A stretch of DNA of 64,000 nt from Brevundimonas sp. SGAir0440 (lineage in GTDB: Bacteria; Pseudomonadota; Alphaproteobacteria; Caulobacterales; Caulobacteraceae), in NCBI RefSeq assembly GCF_005484585.1, contig NZ_CP039435.1, positions 186,001-250,000 of the forward strand, read 5' to 3'. Shown one piece after another: positions 11,148-20,153 of the stretch. The notes beneath the pieces were generated by a model. It searched no databases. It was given only the letters and a program-made list of their open reading frames with translations, and was not told the origin of the DNA. Both the position numbers and the translations under genes were made by a program. Positions within the stretch are counted from its first letter, which is position 1. Every line of letters begins with the position of its first letter.

Positions 11148-11180
11148 TTCGGACGGGGCCGCGTTGCGCCCCGATCCGAA
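11148..11180. repeat. Intergenic inverted repeat at convergent gene ends
   Basis: Imperfect hairpin TTCGGA-C-GGGGC ... GCCCC-GA-TCCGAA between the LytTR gene and the convergent lipoprotein gene, with a GATTC (GANTC) site just outside the left arm. There is no T run, so it is not a standard terminator. It resembles the palindromic, methylation-site-associated intergenic repeats known in Caulobacter and relatives. Confidence 0.45.
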
Positions 11181-11191
11181 ACGATCACGCG

Positions 11192-11653
11192 CTAGGGCGC
11201 GGGCTGGGTGGTCAGCATCGACGCCGGCGCGGCGCAGCCGGTCAGTTCGTCGTCGCCGATCTCGACCTTGGCCGTCAGCGGATAGGTGCGGTCGCTCATG
11301 CCGTCCGAACATTCGGTGGCGATCAGCACGACGTTCAGCGCCTTGTTCAGATTGGTCGAGCTGGCGAAGGTCGCGACCGTGCCCTGGACCGTCGCGCCAT
11401 GGTTCGGCGCGCGCTGGGTCGGCTCATCGACGCGGGTGTAGATCAGGGCGTCCGGCGTGATCTCCACGCCCCAGAAGGGTTCGGTCCCCAGCGCCCGCAC
11501 CGGCTGCCCCAGATCGACGCCGCCCAGGGTGACGGCGGCCTGCGGCTGCGGCGCCGGCTTGGGCTTGGACTCCTCGCGGTCGTAACAGGCGCCGAGCGAG
11601 AGGCCGGCCACGGCGATGGCGAACGGGGCGGCGGCGAGCGGAATGAGGCGCAT
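11192..11653 (-). CDS. Predicted lipoprotein of the COG3650 type
   Basis: A 153-residue secreted protein. The signal peptide MRLIPLAAAPFAIAVAGLSL leads to the lipobox LGAC, so Cys-23 is the likely lipidated residue. After a Lys/Pro linker comes a compact domain starting LGTEPFWGVEITPDALIYTR. The 'GTEPFW' motif is typical of small uncharacterised periplasmic domains annotated COG3650. Two further cysteines (TECSDGM and LTGCAAP) could form a disulphide. A strong AAGGAG ribosome site precedes the ATG. It is divergent from the methyltransferase. Function is unknown; an envelope role is likely from the lipidation signal. Confidence 0.75.
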   Translation of the reverse strand: MRLIPLAAAPFAIAVAGLSLGACYDREESKPKPAPQPQAAVTLGGVDLGQPVRALGTEPFWGVEITPDALIYTRVDEPTQRAPNHGATVQGTVATFASSTNLNKALNVVLIATECSDGMSDRTYPLTAKVEIGDDELTGCAAPASMLTTQPAP

Positions 11654-11732
11654 GACGGCTCCTTTTGGTTCGGGCGCAGGTGAGGTCCCCGCCGCCCTCG
11701 GTCAAGGGGCGCGGCTGGGTTATGCTGATCCC

Positions 11733-12863
11733 ATGTCGATTCGCCCCACCGCATTCGAGTTCTTCGCCGGGGGCGGCCTGGCGGGGTTGGGACTGTCGGC
11801 CGCCTGCATCGACACCGTCTTCGCCAACGATATGGACGCGGCCAAGGCGCGCGCTTTCAAAGCCAATCATCCGCACACGCCGTTTCGCCAGGGCGATGTC
11901 TGGAGCCTGACTGTCGACGATCTGCCGGGACGGCCAGATATGGCATGGGCCTCGTCGCCCTGTCAGGACGTCAGCCTGGCGGGCGCGCGCGGCGGGCTGG
12001 AGGCTGGGCGATCGGGCGCCTTTTGGGGCTTCTGGCGATTGATGCAGGGTCTGGCGGCCCAGGGACGCGGCCCGCGCGTGATCGTGTTGGAGAACGTCAT
12101 CGGCCTGCTGACTTCCGGGCCAAGGACCGAAGTGGGGCGAGATTTCGCGGCCGTCTGCACGGCGATGGTCGAGGCGGGCTATACGGTCGGCGCGCTGGAG
12201 ATGGACGCCGCCCACTGGCTGCCCCAGTCGCGCCCGCGTTTGTTCGTTGTGGCCATTCAGGGCGAGGCCCCGCGCGCGGCCGGTCCGATCCAGCCCTTCC
12301 ATTCACCGCGTCTCATCGCCGCCCACGCGCGGCTGCCCGAGGCGGTGAAGGCGGCCTGGGCGTGGTGGTCGCTGCCCGCGCCGTCGCAGCGCAATCTGGA
12401 CCTGGCGGCCATTCTGGAGCCCGACGACGCCGTCCACTGGCTGGATGATGCGGACGCCATCCTGGCCCTGGCCGCGCCGCTGCACCGCGCCCGGATCGCG
12501 TCGGCCCTGGCGTCTGGCCAGCGCTGTGTCGGCGCCGCCTATCGCCGGGTGCGGACCGAGAACGGCCGCAAGGTCCAGCGGCTGGAAATCCGGTTCGATG
12601 GTCTGGCCGGATGCCTGCGGACACCGGCTGGCGGCTCGTCGCGGCAATATGTTGTGGTGTGCGATCAGGGCCGGGCGCGGGTTCGGCGTCTGACCGGGCG
12701 CGAGGCCGCGCGGCTGATGGGCGTGTCGGACGACTATCGCCTGCCGTCTAGCGAAAGTGCGGCGCTGAAGCTGATGGGCGATGCGGTCGCCGTCCCGGTG
12801 GTCAGGGCGCTGGCGGAGGGGCTGTTGCTGCCCGCGCTGCTGGATCGACGCGCCGCCGCCTGA
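11733..12863 (+). CDS. C5-cytosine DNA methyltransferase, apparently orphan
   Basis: Transfers a methyl group from S-adenosylmethionine to carbon 5 of cytosine in a specific DNA sequence. Of its 376 residues, the family motifs appear in order: motif I FEFFAGGGLAGLGLSA (about 8-23), catalytic motif IV SSPCQDVSLAG (Cys about 75), motif VI ENVIG, motif VIII QSRPRLFVV, then the target-recognition region, and motif X GDAVAVPVVRALAEG near the C-terminus. I chose the start MSIRPTAFEF because the longer frame upstream overlaps the divergent lipoprotein gene and is not conserved-looking. No restriction endonuclease or Vsr-type repair gene is next to it, so it is probably an epigenetic or phage-derived orphan. 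Its target sequence cannot be predicted here. Confidence 0.9.
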   Translation: MSIRPTAFEFFAGGGLAGLGLSAACIDTVFANDMDAAKARAFKANHPHTPFRQGDVWSLTVDDLPGRPDMAWASSPCQDVSLAGARGGLEAGRSGAFWGFWRLMQGLAAQGRGPRVIVLENVIGLLTSGPRTEVGRDFAAVCTAMVEAGYTVGALEMDAAHWLPQSRPRLFVVAIQGEAPRAAGPIQPFHSPRLIAAHARLPEAVKAAWAWWSLPAPSQRNLDLAAILEPDDAVHWLDDADAILALAAPLHRARIASALASGQRCVGAAYRRVRTENGRKVQRLEIRFDGLAGCLRTPAGGSSRQYVVVCDQGRARVRRLTGREAARLMGVSDDYRLPSSESAALKLMGDAVAVPVVRALAEGLLLPALLDRRAAA

Positions 12864-12884
12864 CGCCGTCACTGATCGCCCAGA

Positions 12885-12919
12885 TAAAAACACCCCCCGG
12901 GATATCGCCCGAGGGGTGG
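12885..12919 (-). terminator. Rho-independent terminator after ydbL-like gene
   Basis: On the minus strand CACCCCTCGGG, a 6-base loop, then CCCGGGGGGTG followed by TTTTTAT. It lies 15 bases past the ydbL-like stop and ends the ydbH-ynbE-ydbL transcript. Confidence 0.8.
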
Positions 12920-12933
12920 GAAACTTGCGGTCC

Positions 12934-13293
12934 TTAGCGCTGGACCCACTGGCCCTGGGCGTTGCGGTACCATTGGCCCGAGGAGATGCGGGGCAGCAGC
13001 TGGGCCTCGAACATCCGGGCCCCGGCGACATCCGCCGAAGTGCCGGCGTCGGCGGCGCTGCGGGCGTAGGCGGCGCGGCGGCCCGAGTTGGTGGCGTCGA
13101 CCGCGGCGCGCAGGCTGGCGTCCGAGGTCGGGGTGCGGAAGCCCAGGTAACCGTCGGCCTGTTCGCCCACGGTGCCGGCGGCCTTGGCCTGGTCGATCTG
13201 CGCCTTCTGGGCGCTGGTCTGGGCGAGGGCGGCGCCCGCGACGCCCAGGGCCGCGAGGGCGGTGCCGATGACGAAGAGTTTGCGGAAGGTCAT
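12934..13293 (-). CDS. ydbL: YdbL family periplasmic protein (DUF1318)
   Basis: Small secreted protein of 119 residues. The signal peptide MTFRKLFVIGTALAALGVAG is cleaved near ALAQ, followed by the DUF1318 core (AKAAGTVGEQADGYLGFRTP). It ends QWYRNAQGQWVQR. It is the last gene of a ydbH-ynbE-ydbL set whose order is the same as in Escherichia coli. There, YdbL is reported to act with YdbH and YnbE in outer-membrane lipid homeostasis. The assignment rests on both the domain and the conserved order. Confidence 0.88.
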   Translation of the reverse strand: MTFRKLFVIGTALAALGVAGAALAQTSAQKAQIDQAKAAGTVGEQADGYLGFRTPTSDASLRAAVDATNSGRRAAYARSAADAGTSADVAGARMFEAQLLPRISSGQWYRNAQGQWVQR

Positions 13294-13326
13294 GTCAGCC
13301 TGTCCCTTTCAGAGAGAAGCGAGAAA

Positions 13327-13515
13327 TCAGAAGAGGTTGGGGTTCTGCTGCAACAGCTGTTGCAGCTCCTGGTCCAGACGAACGCGCACATCGGCGTCCA
13401 GCTTGGCGTAGATCTGGATCGGCGCGACCTCGAGACGGATGGTCGGGGCGCAGGCCGCGAGGGCGACGACGACGGCTCCGAAACCGAGGCCGGCCAGTTG
13501 GCGCTTGTGGATCAT
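13327..13515 (-). CDS. ynbE: YnbE-like small outer-membrane lipoprotein
   Basis: A 62-residue lipoprotein. I chose the start MIHKRQLAGLGFG because a GGAG ribosome site sits just upstream and because it gives a proper signal peptide. The longer frame reaches back toward the preceding gene without one. The lipobox is ALAAC, so the Cys is lipidated. The mature part contains APTIRLEVAPIQIYAKLDAD and ends QLLQQNPNLF, typical of YnbE. In E. coli YnbE pairs with YdbH to form a bridge between inner and outer membrane. It is placed between the ydbH-like and ydbL genes, 33 bases from ydbL. Confidence 0.88.
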   Translation of the reverse strand: MIHKRQLAGLGFGAVVVALAACAPTIRLEVAPIQIYAKLDADVRVRLDQELQQLLQQNPNLF

Positions 13516-13592
13516 GACATGGGCTCCGGTTCGGCCGAGGGTGATGTCTCTATTAGCACGCCGTCCAATGAACGCGCGCTGAATGGTGAAGT

Positions 13593-16500
13593 TCAATCGG
13601 CAGGCGCCGGGACGGGCGCGGGCGTCGCCTCCTGCTGACCCTGGCGGGCGCGATTGACGGCCAGCAGGTCCGAGATCAGCTGGTTGGCGTTCAGGGTTGT
13701 GTCCAGGGTCAGGTCGATCTGGGTGTTCGACGGCAACGGCAGTTTGCGGTTCAGGAACTGGCGGCTGATCAGTTCGCCGATCGTCAGGCGAAGCTCCTGG
13801 CGCTTGGGCGGATCGTGGCGGCCGCGAATGTGGAACAGGACCGCCAGACGCCCGCCGTCTAGGCTGTTCACATCGGCGCTGAGCTGATCGAAGGACAGGT
13901 TTTCCATCGCCTGATAGGCCAGGTCCTCGACGACGTTTTCCGACACCTCGCCGCCCCCGCCGCTGGCGGCGACGTCGGTCAGGACGTCCCGCTTGATCGA
14001 CAGGCGGCCCGGCTGCACGGCCTCCAGTTTGCCGGCGGTGATCTTGAGCCCGCGCTTGGGGTCCATGATGAAGGGCAGGCGGCCCGAGACGACGGCGTCC
14101 AGCTGAACCTTGTCGTCAAAGCCGGTGTCGGCGACGATATCGCCCAGCTGCACCCGGTCCAGCACAATCACGCCGCTGTAGGGCTGGCTCGCGTCCAGCG
14201 GGACGGTGAAGGGCTCGACCGAGACGGTCCCACCACCGGCGACGACCTGGGCGCCGTCGATCAGCACCCCGGCCTCGTTGATCGAGAAGGTCACATCCAG
14301 CGCCGTGACCGCCGTGCCGACGGCCAGACTGTCGGCCGTCAGCTTTTGGTTCGGAGCGGTGATCAGGGGGGTCAGGCTGCTGAAGACGATGTCCCCGCGC
14401 AGACCCTTCACGGCCCCGACCGGACTGACGAAATCCAGGCCCGGCGTGACCAGATGGCCGCTGGAGGTCGGTTCGGCGTCCTTGGTCCAGTCGAAGCGGC
14501 CGTCGAAGCTGACGGCGCCTTCGACCGGCGACTGCAGGAAATCGGCGGCGAGCGGGCTGAGCATCGCCGGCTGAAGCCCATGCTCGGCGAAGGTCACCTT
14601 CGGGGCGGTGATGACGATGCCGCCCGATCCGGTGCGACCGTCGTGCGCCAGGGTCAGTCGGCCGAGACCATAGGCGGCGGCCGCGCCCGTGCCCTTCAGA
14701 TCGAAGGCGCCGCTCCAGCGTTCGTTGGCCAGCGTCGCAGATCCTGTGGCCGAAAGCGGTTCGAACCGTTCCGGCGTCAGGGCGTCGATGACGCGGGCGG
14801 CGGCCACATTGGCGGTCAGGCCGATGCCCGCCTTGGTCCCGTCGACAGTGACACGGCCTGCGGCGTCGGCGAACCGCATGCCGAGGAAGGGCGCCTGGGC
14901 CGACACCTGACTGAACCCGGCCGCGACGCGCCAGACGCCGTCCCTGGACGTCAATAGCGGACCGCCCTGGGGACACAGTTTGCCGGCGACCTGATGGACG
15001 TCGTTCTCGTCCAGCTCCAGCCGCTCGACGGTCAGGTCGACGCAGTCGGATGTAGCATAGGTCAGCCGGCCTGCGTTCAGGGCCAGAACGCCGCGCGTCC
15101 GGGCGTCGATGCCGCGCGCCAAATCGAAATCCAATCGGGCGCGACCGTCCAGCGTCGCTTCGAACCCGCCCTCGGTCAGACGCCAGTTCGGGACCGCGAC
15201 GGACAGTTCCGGCAGGCCCTTGCCGCGCGTTGCGGTCAGGGTCAACGCCCCGCCGCCCAGCTGTCCCGGCTCAGCCTGATAGGCGCCGCCCTGACCTTGA
15301 GCCACCGTCAGGACGTCGCCGTTGGCGGGCGTCAGGGTCACGGGACGCGACAGGGCGACGGTCGTGCCGGCCGCGCCCGTGGCGAAGCGGACGGCGGGCG
15401 CGTTCAGGGCGAAGCGTCCCAGCGCGCGCTTCATCTCGGCCAGCTCGGCGATGTCGTCGGGACCGACCGCGCCAAACAGGGGCCAGGCCCCGTCGGCGGC
15501 GCGCAGCGATCCGTTCGCCGCGATCTGAACCCCGCCGTCGCTGACCACGTCCAGGTCCACATCGGCGCGACCGCGCTTCAGCGCCAGGTCGCCGAAACCG
15601 AACCGGTCGAAGGCCGCGCTCAACGGCCCGGTCGCCTCGAAGGCCGCGTCCTTGCCGCCCAAGGCCAGGTCGCGCGACGTCAACGACAGTCCGCCGATCG
15701 CCGTCTGACCCGTCCGTCCCGAACCGGCGGTCAGGGCCAGCGGCCCCTGCACGCGCCAGCGCACGGCGTCGTCGCGCGACACCGTCAGCTTGCCCCGAGT
15801 CGCCGTCGCGGCGACATCGGCGATGCGCAGGTCCGCGCCCTCGACGGCCGCCGCCTTCAGCGCGGTGGTGACTTCGCCGTCCAGCCGGAAGGTTTCGATC
15901 CAGCCGGAGACGACGCCGTCGAACCGGGCGGCGACATCGGCGCTGCGGGCGCTGAGCGTCGAGGTTCCCAGGCGCTCGCCCGTCAGGCGGGCGTCCAGAA
16001 CCGCCCGGCCGTCGCCGCGCCGCGTCTTCAAATCCGGATAGGGCAGATCGCCGGTCAGGGTCAGCGCAGCCCCCCGCCCTCGCGCGGCCGATGTCGCGAA
16101 GCTGTCGGCGGCGGCCGACAGCTTGATCGCCATCCGGTCGCCGGTCGTGGTGAGGTCCAGCAGGCCGGACAGGCCCTGGGCCTGCGTTTCGCCGCTCTTC
16201 AGCGCAGCCTTCGGCAGGCGCGCCGCCAGCCGCATCAGCTTGCCGTCGTCGATCCGGGCGTCAGCCAGCAGGTCGACGGGCCCGTATTCCGTACTCAACC
16301 GCCCGCTGCCGCCCTCGACGATGACCAGGGGTCCGCGCGAGTCCGGGCGCGGCGGTCCGCCGGTGAATTCCTTGATCAGCGGGTCCAGCGAGCCGAACGA
16401 CAGCTTTCCACCCTTCCAGCTGGCCCGAACGACCGGTCGCACCAGCCGGATGCGGCTGGGGGTGACGCCGAGGCCCGACCTGGACCACGGCAGGGCGACG

Positions 16501-16799
16501 GCGTAATCGACCTCGGCCCGCTCGACCACGACATCCGGATTGTCGGGATCGCCGATGCGGATGCGGCCGACGAAGCCGTCGATTTCGATCCGCTCCACCT
16601 CGACATCGGCCGGAATCCCGCGCTGGTCCAGCCAGCCCACCAAGACATTGCGCGCCACCGCGCGGCGATTGAGATAGATCAGAGCCGCCGCCACGCCGAT
16701 CAGCAGCGCCAGAATCAGAACGCCTACTGCGACGGCGCGCAGGATGCGACGGGTCTTGGCCTGCGGCTTTGGCTTTGGCTTGGACGGTGTGTCGGTCAA
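13593..16799 (-). CDS. ydbH: YdbH-like AsmA-superfamily intermembrane protein
   Basis: A 1068-residue protein anchored by one N-terminal helix (VAVGVLILALLIGVAAALIY, about residues 25-44). The rest is a very long periplasmic region of repeated beta strands, the architecture of the AsmA/TamB/YhdP bridge proteins thought to carry phospholipids to the outer membrane. The C-terminal part (LGDIVADTGFDDKVQLDAVV ... GRLPFIMDPKRGLKI) fits the YdbH domain. The only in-frame start at the N-terminus is a TTG, with no obvious ribosome site. It is the first gene of the ydbH-ynbE-ydbL operon. Function is inferred from family and gene order. Confidence 0.87.
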   Translation of the reverse strand: MTDTPSKPKPKPQAKTRRILRAVAVGVLILALLIGVAAALIYLNRRAVARNVLVGWLDQRGIPADVEVERIEIDGFVGRIRIGDPDNPDVVVERAEVDYAVALPWSRSGLGVTPSRIRLVRPVVRASWKGGKLSFGSLDPLIKEFTGGPPRPDSRGPLVIVEGGSGRLSTEYGPVDLLADARIDDGKLMRLAARLPKAALKSGETQAQGLSGLLDLTTTGDRMAIKLSAAADSFATSAARGRGAALTLTGDLPYPDLKTRRGDGRAVLDARLTGERLGTSTLSARSADVAARFDGVVSGWIETFRLDGEVTTALKAAAVEGADLRIADVAATATRGKLTVSRDDAVRWRVQGPLALTAGSGRTGQTAIGGLSLTSRDLALGGKDAAFEATGPLSAAFDRFGFGDLALKRGRADVDLDVVSDGGVQIAANGSLRAADGAWPLFGAVGPDDIAELAEMKRALGRFALNAPAVRFATGAAGTTVALSRPVTLTPANGDVLTVAQGQGGAYQAEPGQLGGGALTLTATRGKGLPELSVAVPNWRLTEGGFEATLDGRARLDFDLARGIDARTRGVLALNAGRLTYATSDCVDLTVERLELDENDVHQVAGKLCPQGGPLLTSRDGVWRVAAGFSQVSAQAPFLGMRFADAAGRVTVDGTKAGIGLTANVAAARVIDALTPERFEPLSATGSATLANERWSGAFDLKGTGAAAAYGLGRLTLAHDGRTGSGGIVITAPKVTFAEHGLQPAMLSPLAADFLQSPVEGAVSFDGRFDWTKDAEPTSSGHLVTPGLDFVSPVGAVKGLRGDIVFSSLTPLITAPNQKLTADSLAVGTAVTALDVTFSINEAGVLIDGAQVVAGGGTVSVEPFTVPLDASQPYSGVIVLDRVQLGDIVADTGFDDKVQLDAVVSGRLPFIMDPKRGLKITAGKLEAVQPGRLSIKRDVLTDVAASGGGGEVSENVVEDLAYQAMENLSFDQLSADVNSLDGGRLAVLFHIRGRHDPPKRQELRLTIGELISRQFLNRKLPLPSNTQIDLTLDTTLNANQLISDLLAVNRARQGQQEATPAPVPAPAD

Positions 16800-17117
16800 A
16801 CGGATCGATCGCGTGATTGAAACAGCGGGCCGTCCACCTTGGTCATCCTTATCCCCAGCACAAGATCAAAGCATGACGGTCGGTTTTCGGCGCCCGTCTC
16901 CTGCCGGTCAAGCTGGGCCAGATAACGGCGAATCGGCCGGTCGGGATCCCTGCACCGTCGAGCTTTGTCTGACGCACGTTAACCGTTTGTAACGGTCTGC
17001 TTTCCAAAATGAGACAAGCGCGGTATAGGACCGCCTTCGCGCCACGGGCGATACGGCGCGATCTTCGAGAACGAGTAAAGCTTTGGCGCCGAAGGCGTCG
17101 CAATACGACGGGGACCG
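16800..17117. promoter_or_regulatory. Divergent intergenic region, ydbH-like / M23 peptidase
   Basis: A 318-base gap between two divergently read genes. It must hold both promoters, but I see no convincing -35/-10 pair or palindrome. No coding region is supported. Confidence 0.4.
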
Positions 17118-18473
17118 ATGGCTCAGTTCGACCCACGCCGCCAGCCGATGCGGCTCGCGCCGCACATGCTTACCGCGGCCGCTGCGATCTCGGTGGCGAT
17201 GCTCGCCGGTCGAGCCTATCAACCCGCTCAGGCCGAAGAAGTTCCCGCCCTGACCTCGGCCCAGATGGCGGCCATGGAAGCCAAGGCCTTCGCCGCCGCC
17301 AATGCGCCCGCCGGCCTGACCGCGCCCGAGGCCGTCAACGTTCAGATCCGCCGTGGCGAAACCTTCGAGCAGGCCGTGCGCCGCACCGGCGTTGCGCCCG
17401 AAGAAGCCAGCGCCGTCGCCGCCACCGTCGCCAACGCCTTCGACCTGGCCGATCTGCGCGCCGGACTGAAGTTCGAAACCGCCATCGCCAAACCGCGCAA
17501 CGGCCGGGGCGACGCCCGCCTGATCGGCCTGACCATGCGCACCGGCCCGGCGTCGCAACTGACCGTATCGCGAAGCTTCGACGGCGCCCTGCGCCTGCGT
17601 TCGCTGGAAGAAAAAGTCACCCATGAGACCGTCGTCCTGAAGGGCGATGTCGAGCGCAGCCTGTCCGCCAGCGCGCGTGAACTGGGCGCCACCGCCTCCA
17701 TCGTCCGTTCCGCCAGCCGTCTGTTCGCCACCAAGTTCGACATGCAGCGCGACATTCGCGCCACCGACGAGTTCACCATGGTCTTCGACCGTGAAGTGAC
17801 CGAGGCCGGCCGCACGGTGGACGTGGGCGACCTGATGTACGCCGAACTGCGCGGCGTGACCTTCTATCGCTTCAAGCCCGCCGGCGCGAAGGAAGCTCAG
17901 TTCTTCGATTCCAACGGCAAGAACCTGCGTTCCGCCATGATGCGCACGCCGCTGCAGAACTTCCGCCGCGTGTCCTCGGGCTTCGGTTTCCGCACACACC
18001 CGATCTCGGGCTACAAGAAGATGCACCAGGGCATCGACTTCGCCGCCGGCACCGGCACGCCGGTCGTGGCCCCCGCCGACGGCGTGGTGGTCGAGGCGCG
18101 TCGCTGGGGCGGCTATGGCAACTGGCTGCGCATCCGCCACAACAACGGACTGGAAAGCGGCTACGGCCACCTGTCGCGCTACGGCTCGGGCATCCGCGCC
18201 GGCCAGCGGGTCAGCCAGGGTCAGATCGTCGCCTATGTCGGTTCGACCGGCGCCTCCACCGGTCCGCACCTTCACTATGAGCTGTGGCGCGGGGGCCAGC
18301 GGATCAATCCCGCCGGCGTGCGCACCCAGGAAGGCACCGAACTGGCCGGCGCCGACCTGACCGCCTTCCGCGCCGAAAAGGCCCGCATCGACCGCATCAT
18401 CGCTTCGGGCGGTCAAAAGCGTCCCGCCATGCAGCAGGCCTCGGCCGAAGGCCTGCGTCCGGCCCGCGGCTAA
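17118..18473 (+). CDS. M23-family murein endopeptidase (LytM domain)
   Basis: Zinc metallopeptidase that cuts peptidoglycan cross-links in the periplasm. Of 451 residues, an N-terminal hydrophobic stretch (HMLTAAAAISVAMLAG) acts as signal or anchor. A long N-terminal region of about 260 residues follows (residues 80-110 resemble a LysM/OapA-like segment). The LytM domain follows: FGFRTHPISGYKKMHQGIDF contains the first zinc His and Asp, and GPHLHYELW contains the HxH pair. All metal ligands are present, so it should be active. It is convergent with the tadG gene, with 3 bases between stops. A role in cell division or envelope remodelling is likely but not specific. Confidence 0.92.
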   Translation: MAQFDPRRQPMRLAPHMLTAAAAISVAMLAGRAYQPAQAEEVPALTSAQMAAMEAKAFAAANAPAGLTAPEAVNVQIRRGETFEQAVRRTGVAPEEASAVAATVANAFDLADLRAGLKFETAIAKPRNGRGDARLIGLTMRTGPASQLTVSRSFDGALRLRSLEEKVTHETVVLKGDVERSLSASARELGATASIVRSASRLFATKFDMQRDIRATDEFTMVFDREVTEAGRTVDVGDLMYAELRGVTFYRFKPAGAKEAQFFDSNGKNLRSAMMRTPLQNFRRVSSGFGFRTHPISGYKKMHQGIDFAAGTGTPVVAPADGVVVEARRWGGYGNWLRIRHNNGLESGYGHLSRYGSGIRAGQRVSQGQIVAYVGSTGASTGPHLHYELWRGGQRINPAGVRTQEGTELAGADLTAFRAEKARIDRIIASGGQKRPAMQQASAEGLRPARG

Positions 18474-18476
18474 GGT

Positions 18477-20153
18477 TCAGCCGACCAGACGCGGGGTCGC
18501 GCGCCCCAGCGCCGGGCAGGACAGGCCGTGGACCGTCACATCGGCCTCGCCCAGCTTCAGGCCCAACAGGTCCAGCACGGGATTGAGCGCGCCGTCCAGC
18601 ACCGGCCCCAGCGGCTCCAGCAGCCGCCCCAGGGCCTTGGTCAGATCGCCGAGTCCCAGGCCCAGGCCGATCACATTCACATCCACGTCCAGGCGCGCCA
18701 GCAGGCTGGCCACCGCACCGCTCGCGAAACCGCGTGAGGCCATGGTCTTGGCGCGCTGGTTTTCGATGTCGCCCGCGTCGAACCTCAGCGATCTGAAACC
18801 GGCGTCCGCCGCCTCGACATCCGCCTTGCCGGTAATGCTGACCAGGCCCAGGACCGACAACAGGGTCGCGCGCTGGGGCGTCAGCGGGGTCTTGAAGTCG
18901 CCCAGCCTGGCCTCGTCCACCACACCGATCGATGCGCGCGCCAGGCCCGGCCGCACATCGACCTCGACAGCGCGCGCCGGATCGCAGGACAGCGACTTCA
19001 GCCGCGCCTCGGACGCCGCCAGTTCGATCAGGATCGGCAGTTCGACCCGCGCCAGACCCGACAGGGATTGCGCGGTCTTGGCCCGCACATAGAGCCGCGC
19101 CTGGGCCGTGCGGATGATCGGCTGGCCGTTGGCCGTCACCGTCAGCCAGGGCGAGCGATTGGGCCGTTCTCCGATCGCCAGGCTCGTCTTCAGATCGGCC
19201 AGCCCCGCCGGCACGCCCAGGTTCAGCGCGATCTGTCGATCCCCGCCCCCGACCTCCAGCATGGCCATGACCAGATCCATGGCCGACACCGAGGCGTCCA
19301 GCCCTTCGCGGATCCCGTCCGGCGATCGCGCCTCCAGCCCGATCAGGTCACCCAGCCGGACCTTCGTCCCGACCGAGGCCGAGGCCAGCTTGCCCAGCGC
19401 CCCGCCGTCCTGGCCGCCCGCCACCCGCTCCAGCACCCTCAGCGCACGGCCGGCGTCGACCTGGGTCGCCAGAAGCCGGTCGTAGTCGCCGATCTGGACG
19501 CCCAGATCGGTCGCCAGGGCGTCGGTGAGCCCCAGCAGATTGACGTCGAGATCGATCAGACGGCGATAGTCCATGACGCTGAGCGACACCTTGGACCCGG
19601 TCAGGCCGCCGAGCAGTTGGTTGGCCACGCCGCCGTCCAGTCGCGCGAGACGCGACCCGATGGAGATCATGGCGTTGGGCGTCGCCCCGCCCGTCGTCGC
19701 CGTGGCCCGGCGGGTGACCCGCACCTGATCGCGGCCCAGCAACAGCGGCGTGAAGAACATCGGCGCGCGGCTGGTGACCTCGACCCGCGCGGCGTTCGGC
19801 TTCACGCCACCCGTCATGAACCGGTCATTGCGCGACTTGGCCGGATCGGGCGTATAGACGCCCAGCGCCGTCGCCACCGTGACCGAGACGTCGGGCGCGA
19901 CATTGGCCTCGACCGTCGCCTGGGCCGCGCGCGAGACTGCGCCCTCGCCCTGCGCCAGGTTTCGCACCGCCGACAGCGCCGCGAGATCCGCCGCCCCCTG
20001 AACCCGCCGGGTGTGCAGCACCAGAACGCCCAGGTCGATCACCGCCGCCGTGAACAGACACAACAGACCGCCCGCGACCGCCGCGATCACCGCCACCGCC
20101 CCACGCCGATCGGCGCCGAACCGGAGCCGCAGACAAGGCGCCCGGACGTTCAT
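18477..20153 (-). CDS. tadG: TadG-like pilus assembly protein
   Basis: Large pseudopilin-like protein of the Tad system type, 558 residues. It has a single N-terminal hydrophobic helix, GAVAVIAAVAGGLLCLFTAA, after a short basic segment. VQGAADLAALSAVRNLAQGE follows, the characteristic 'aADaAALA' segment of TadG/DUF2134 proteins. The rest is a long extracytoplasmic domain. The start ATG overlaps the stop of the upstream tadE gene (TGATG), indicating translational coupling. No other tad/cpa genes are in the window, so its assembly machine must be elsewhere or the pair acts alone. Confidence 0.85.
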   Translation of the reverse strand: MNVRAPCLRLRFGADRRGAVAVIAAVAGGLLCLFTAAVIDLGVLVLHTRRVQGAADLAALSAVRNLAQGEGAVSRAAQATVEANVAPDVSVTVATALGVYTPDPAKSRNDRFMTGGVKPNAARVEVTSRAPMFFTPLLLGRDQVRVTRRATATTGGATPNAMISIGSRLARLDGGVANQLLGGLTGSKVSLSVMDYRRLIDLDVNLLGLTDALATDLGVQIGDYDRLLATQVDAGRALRVLERVAGGQDGGALGKLASASVGTKVRLGDLIGLEARSPDGIREGLDASVSAMDLVMAMLEVGGGDRQIALNLGVPAGLADLKTSLAIGERPNRSPWLTVTANGQPIIRTAQARLYVRAKTAQSLSGLARVELPILIELAASEARLKSLSCDPARAVEVDVRPGLARASIGVVDEARLGDFKTPLTPQRATLLSVLGLVSITGKADVEAADAGFRSLRFDAGDIENQRAKTMASRGFASGAVASLLARLDVDVNVIGLGLGLGDLTKALGRLLEPLGPVLDGALNPVLDLLGLKLGEADVTVHGLSCPALGRATPRLVG

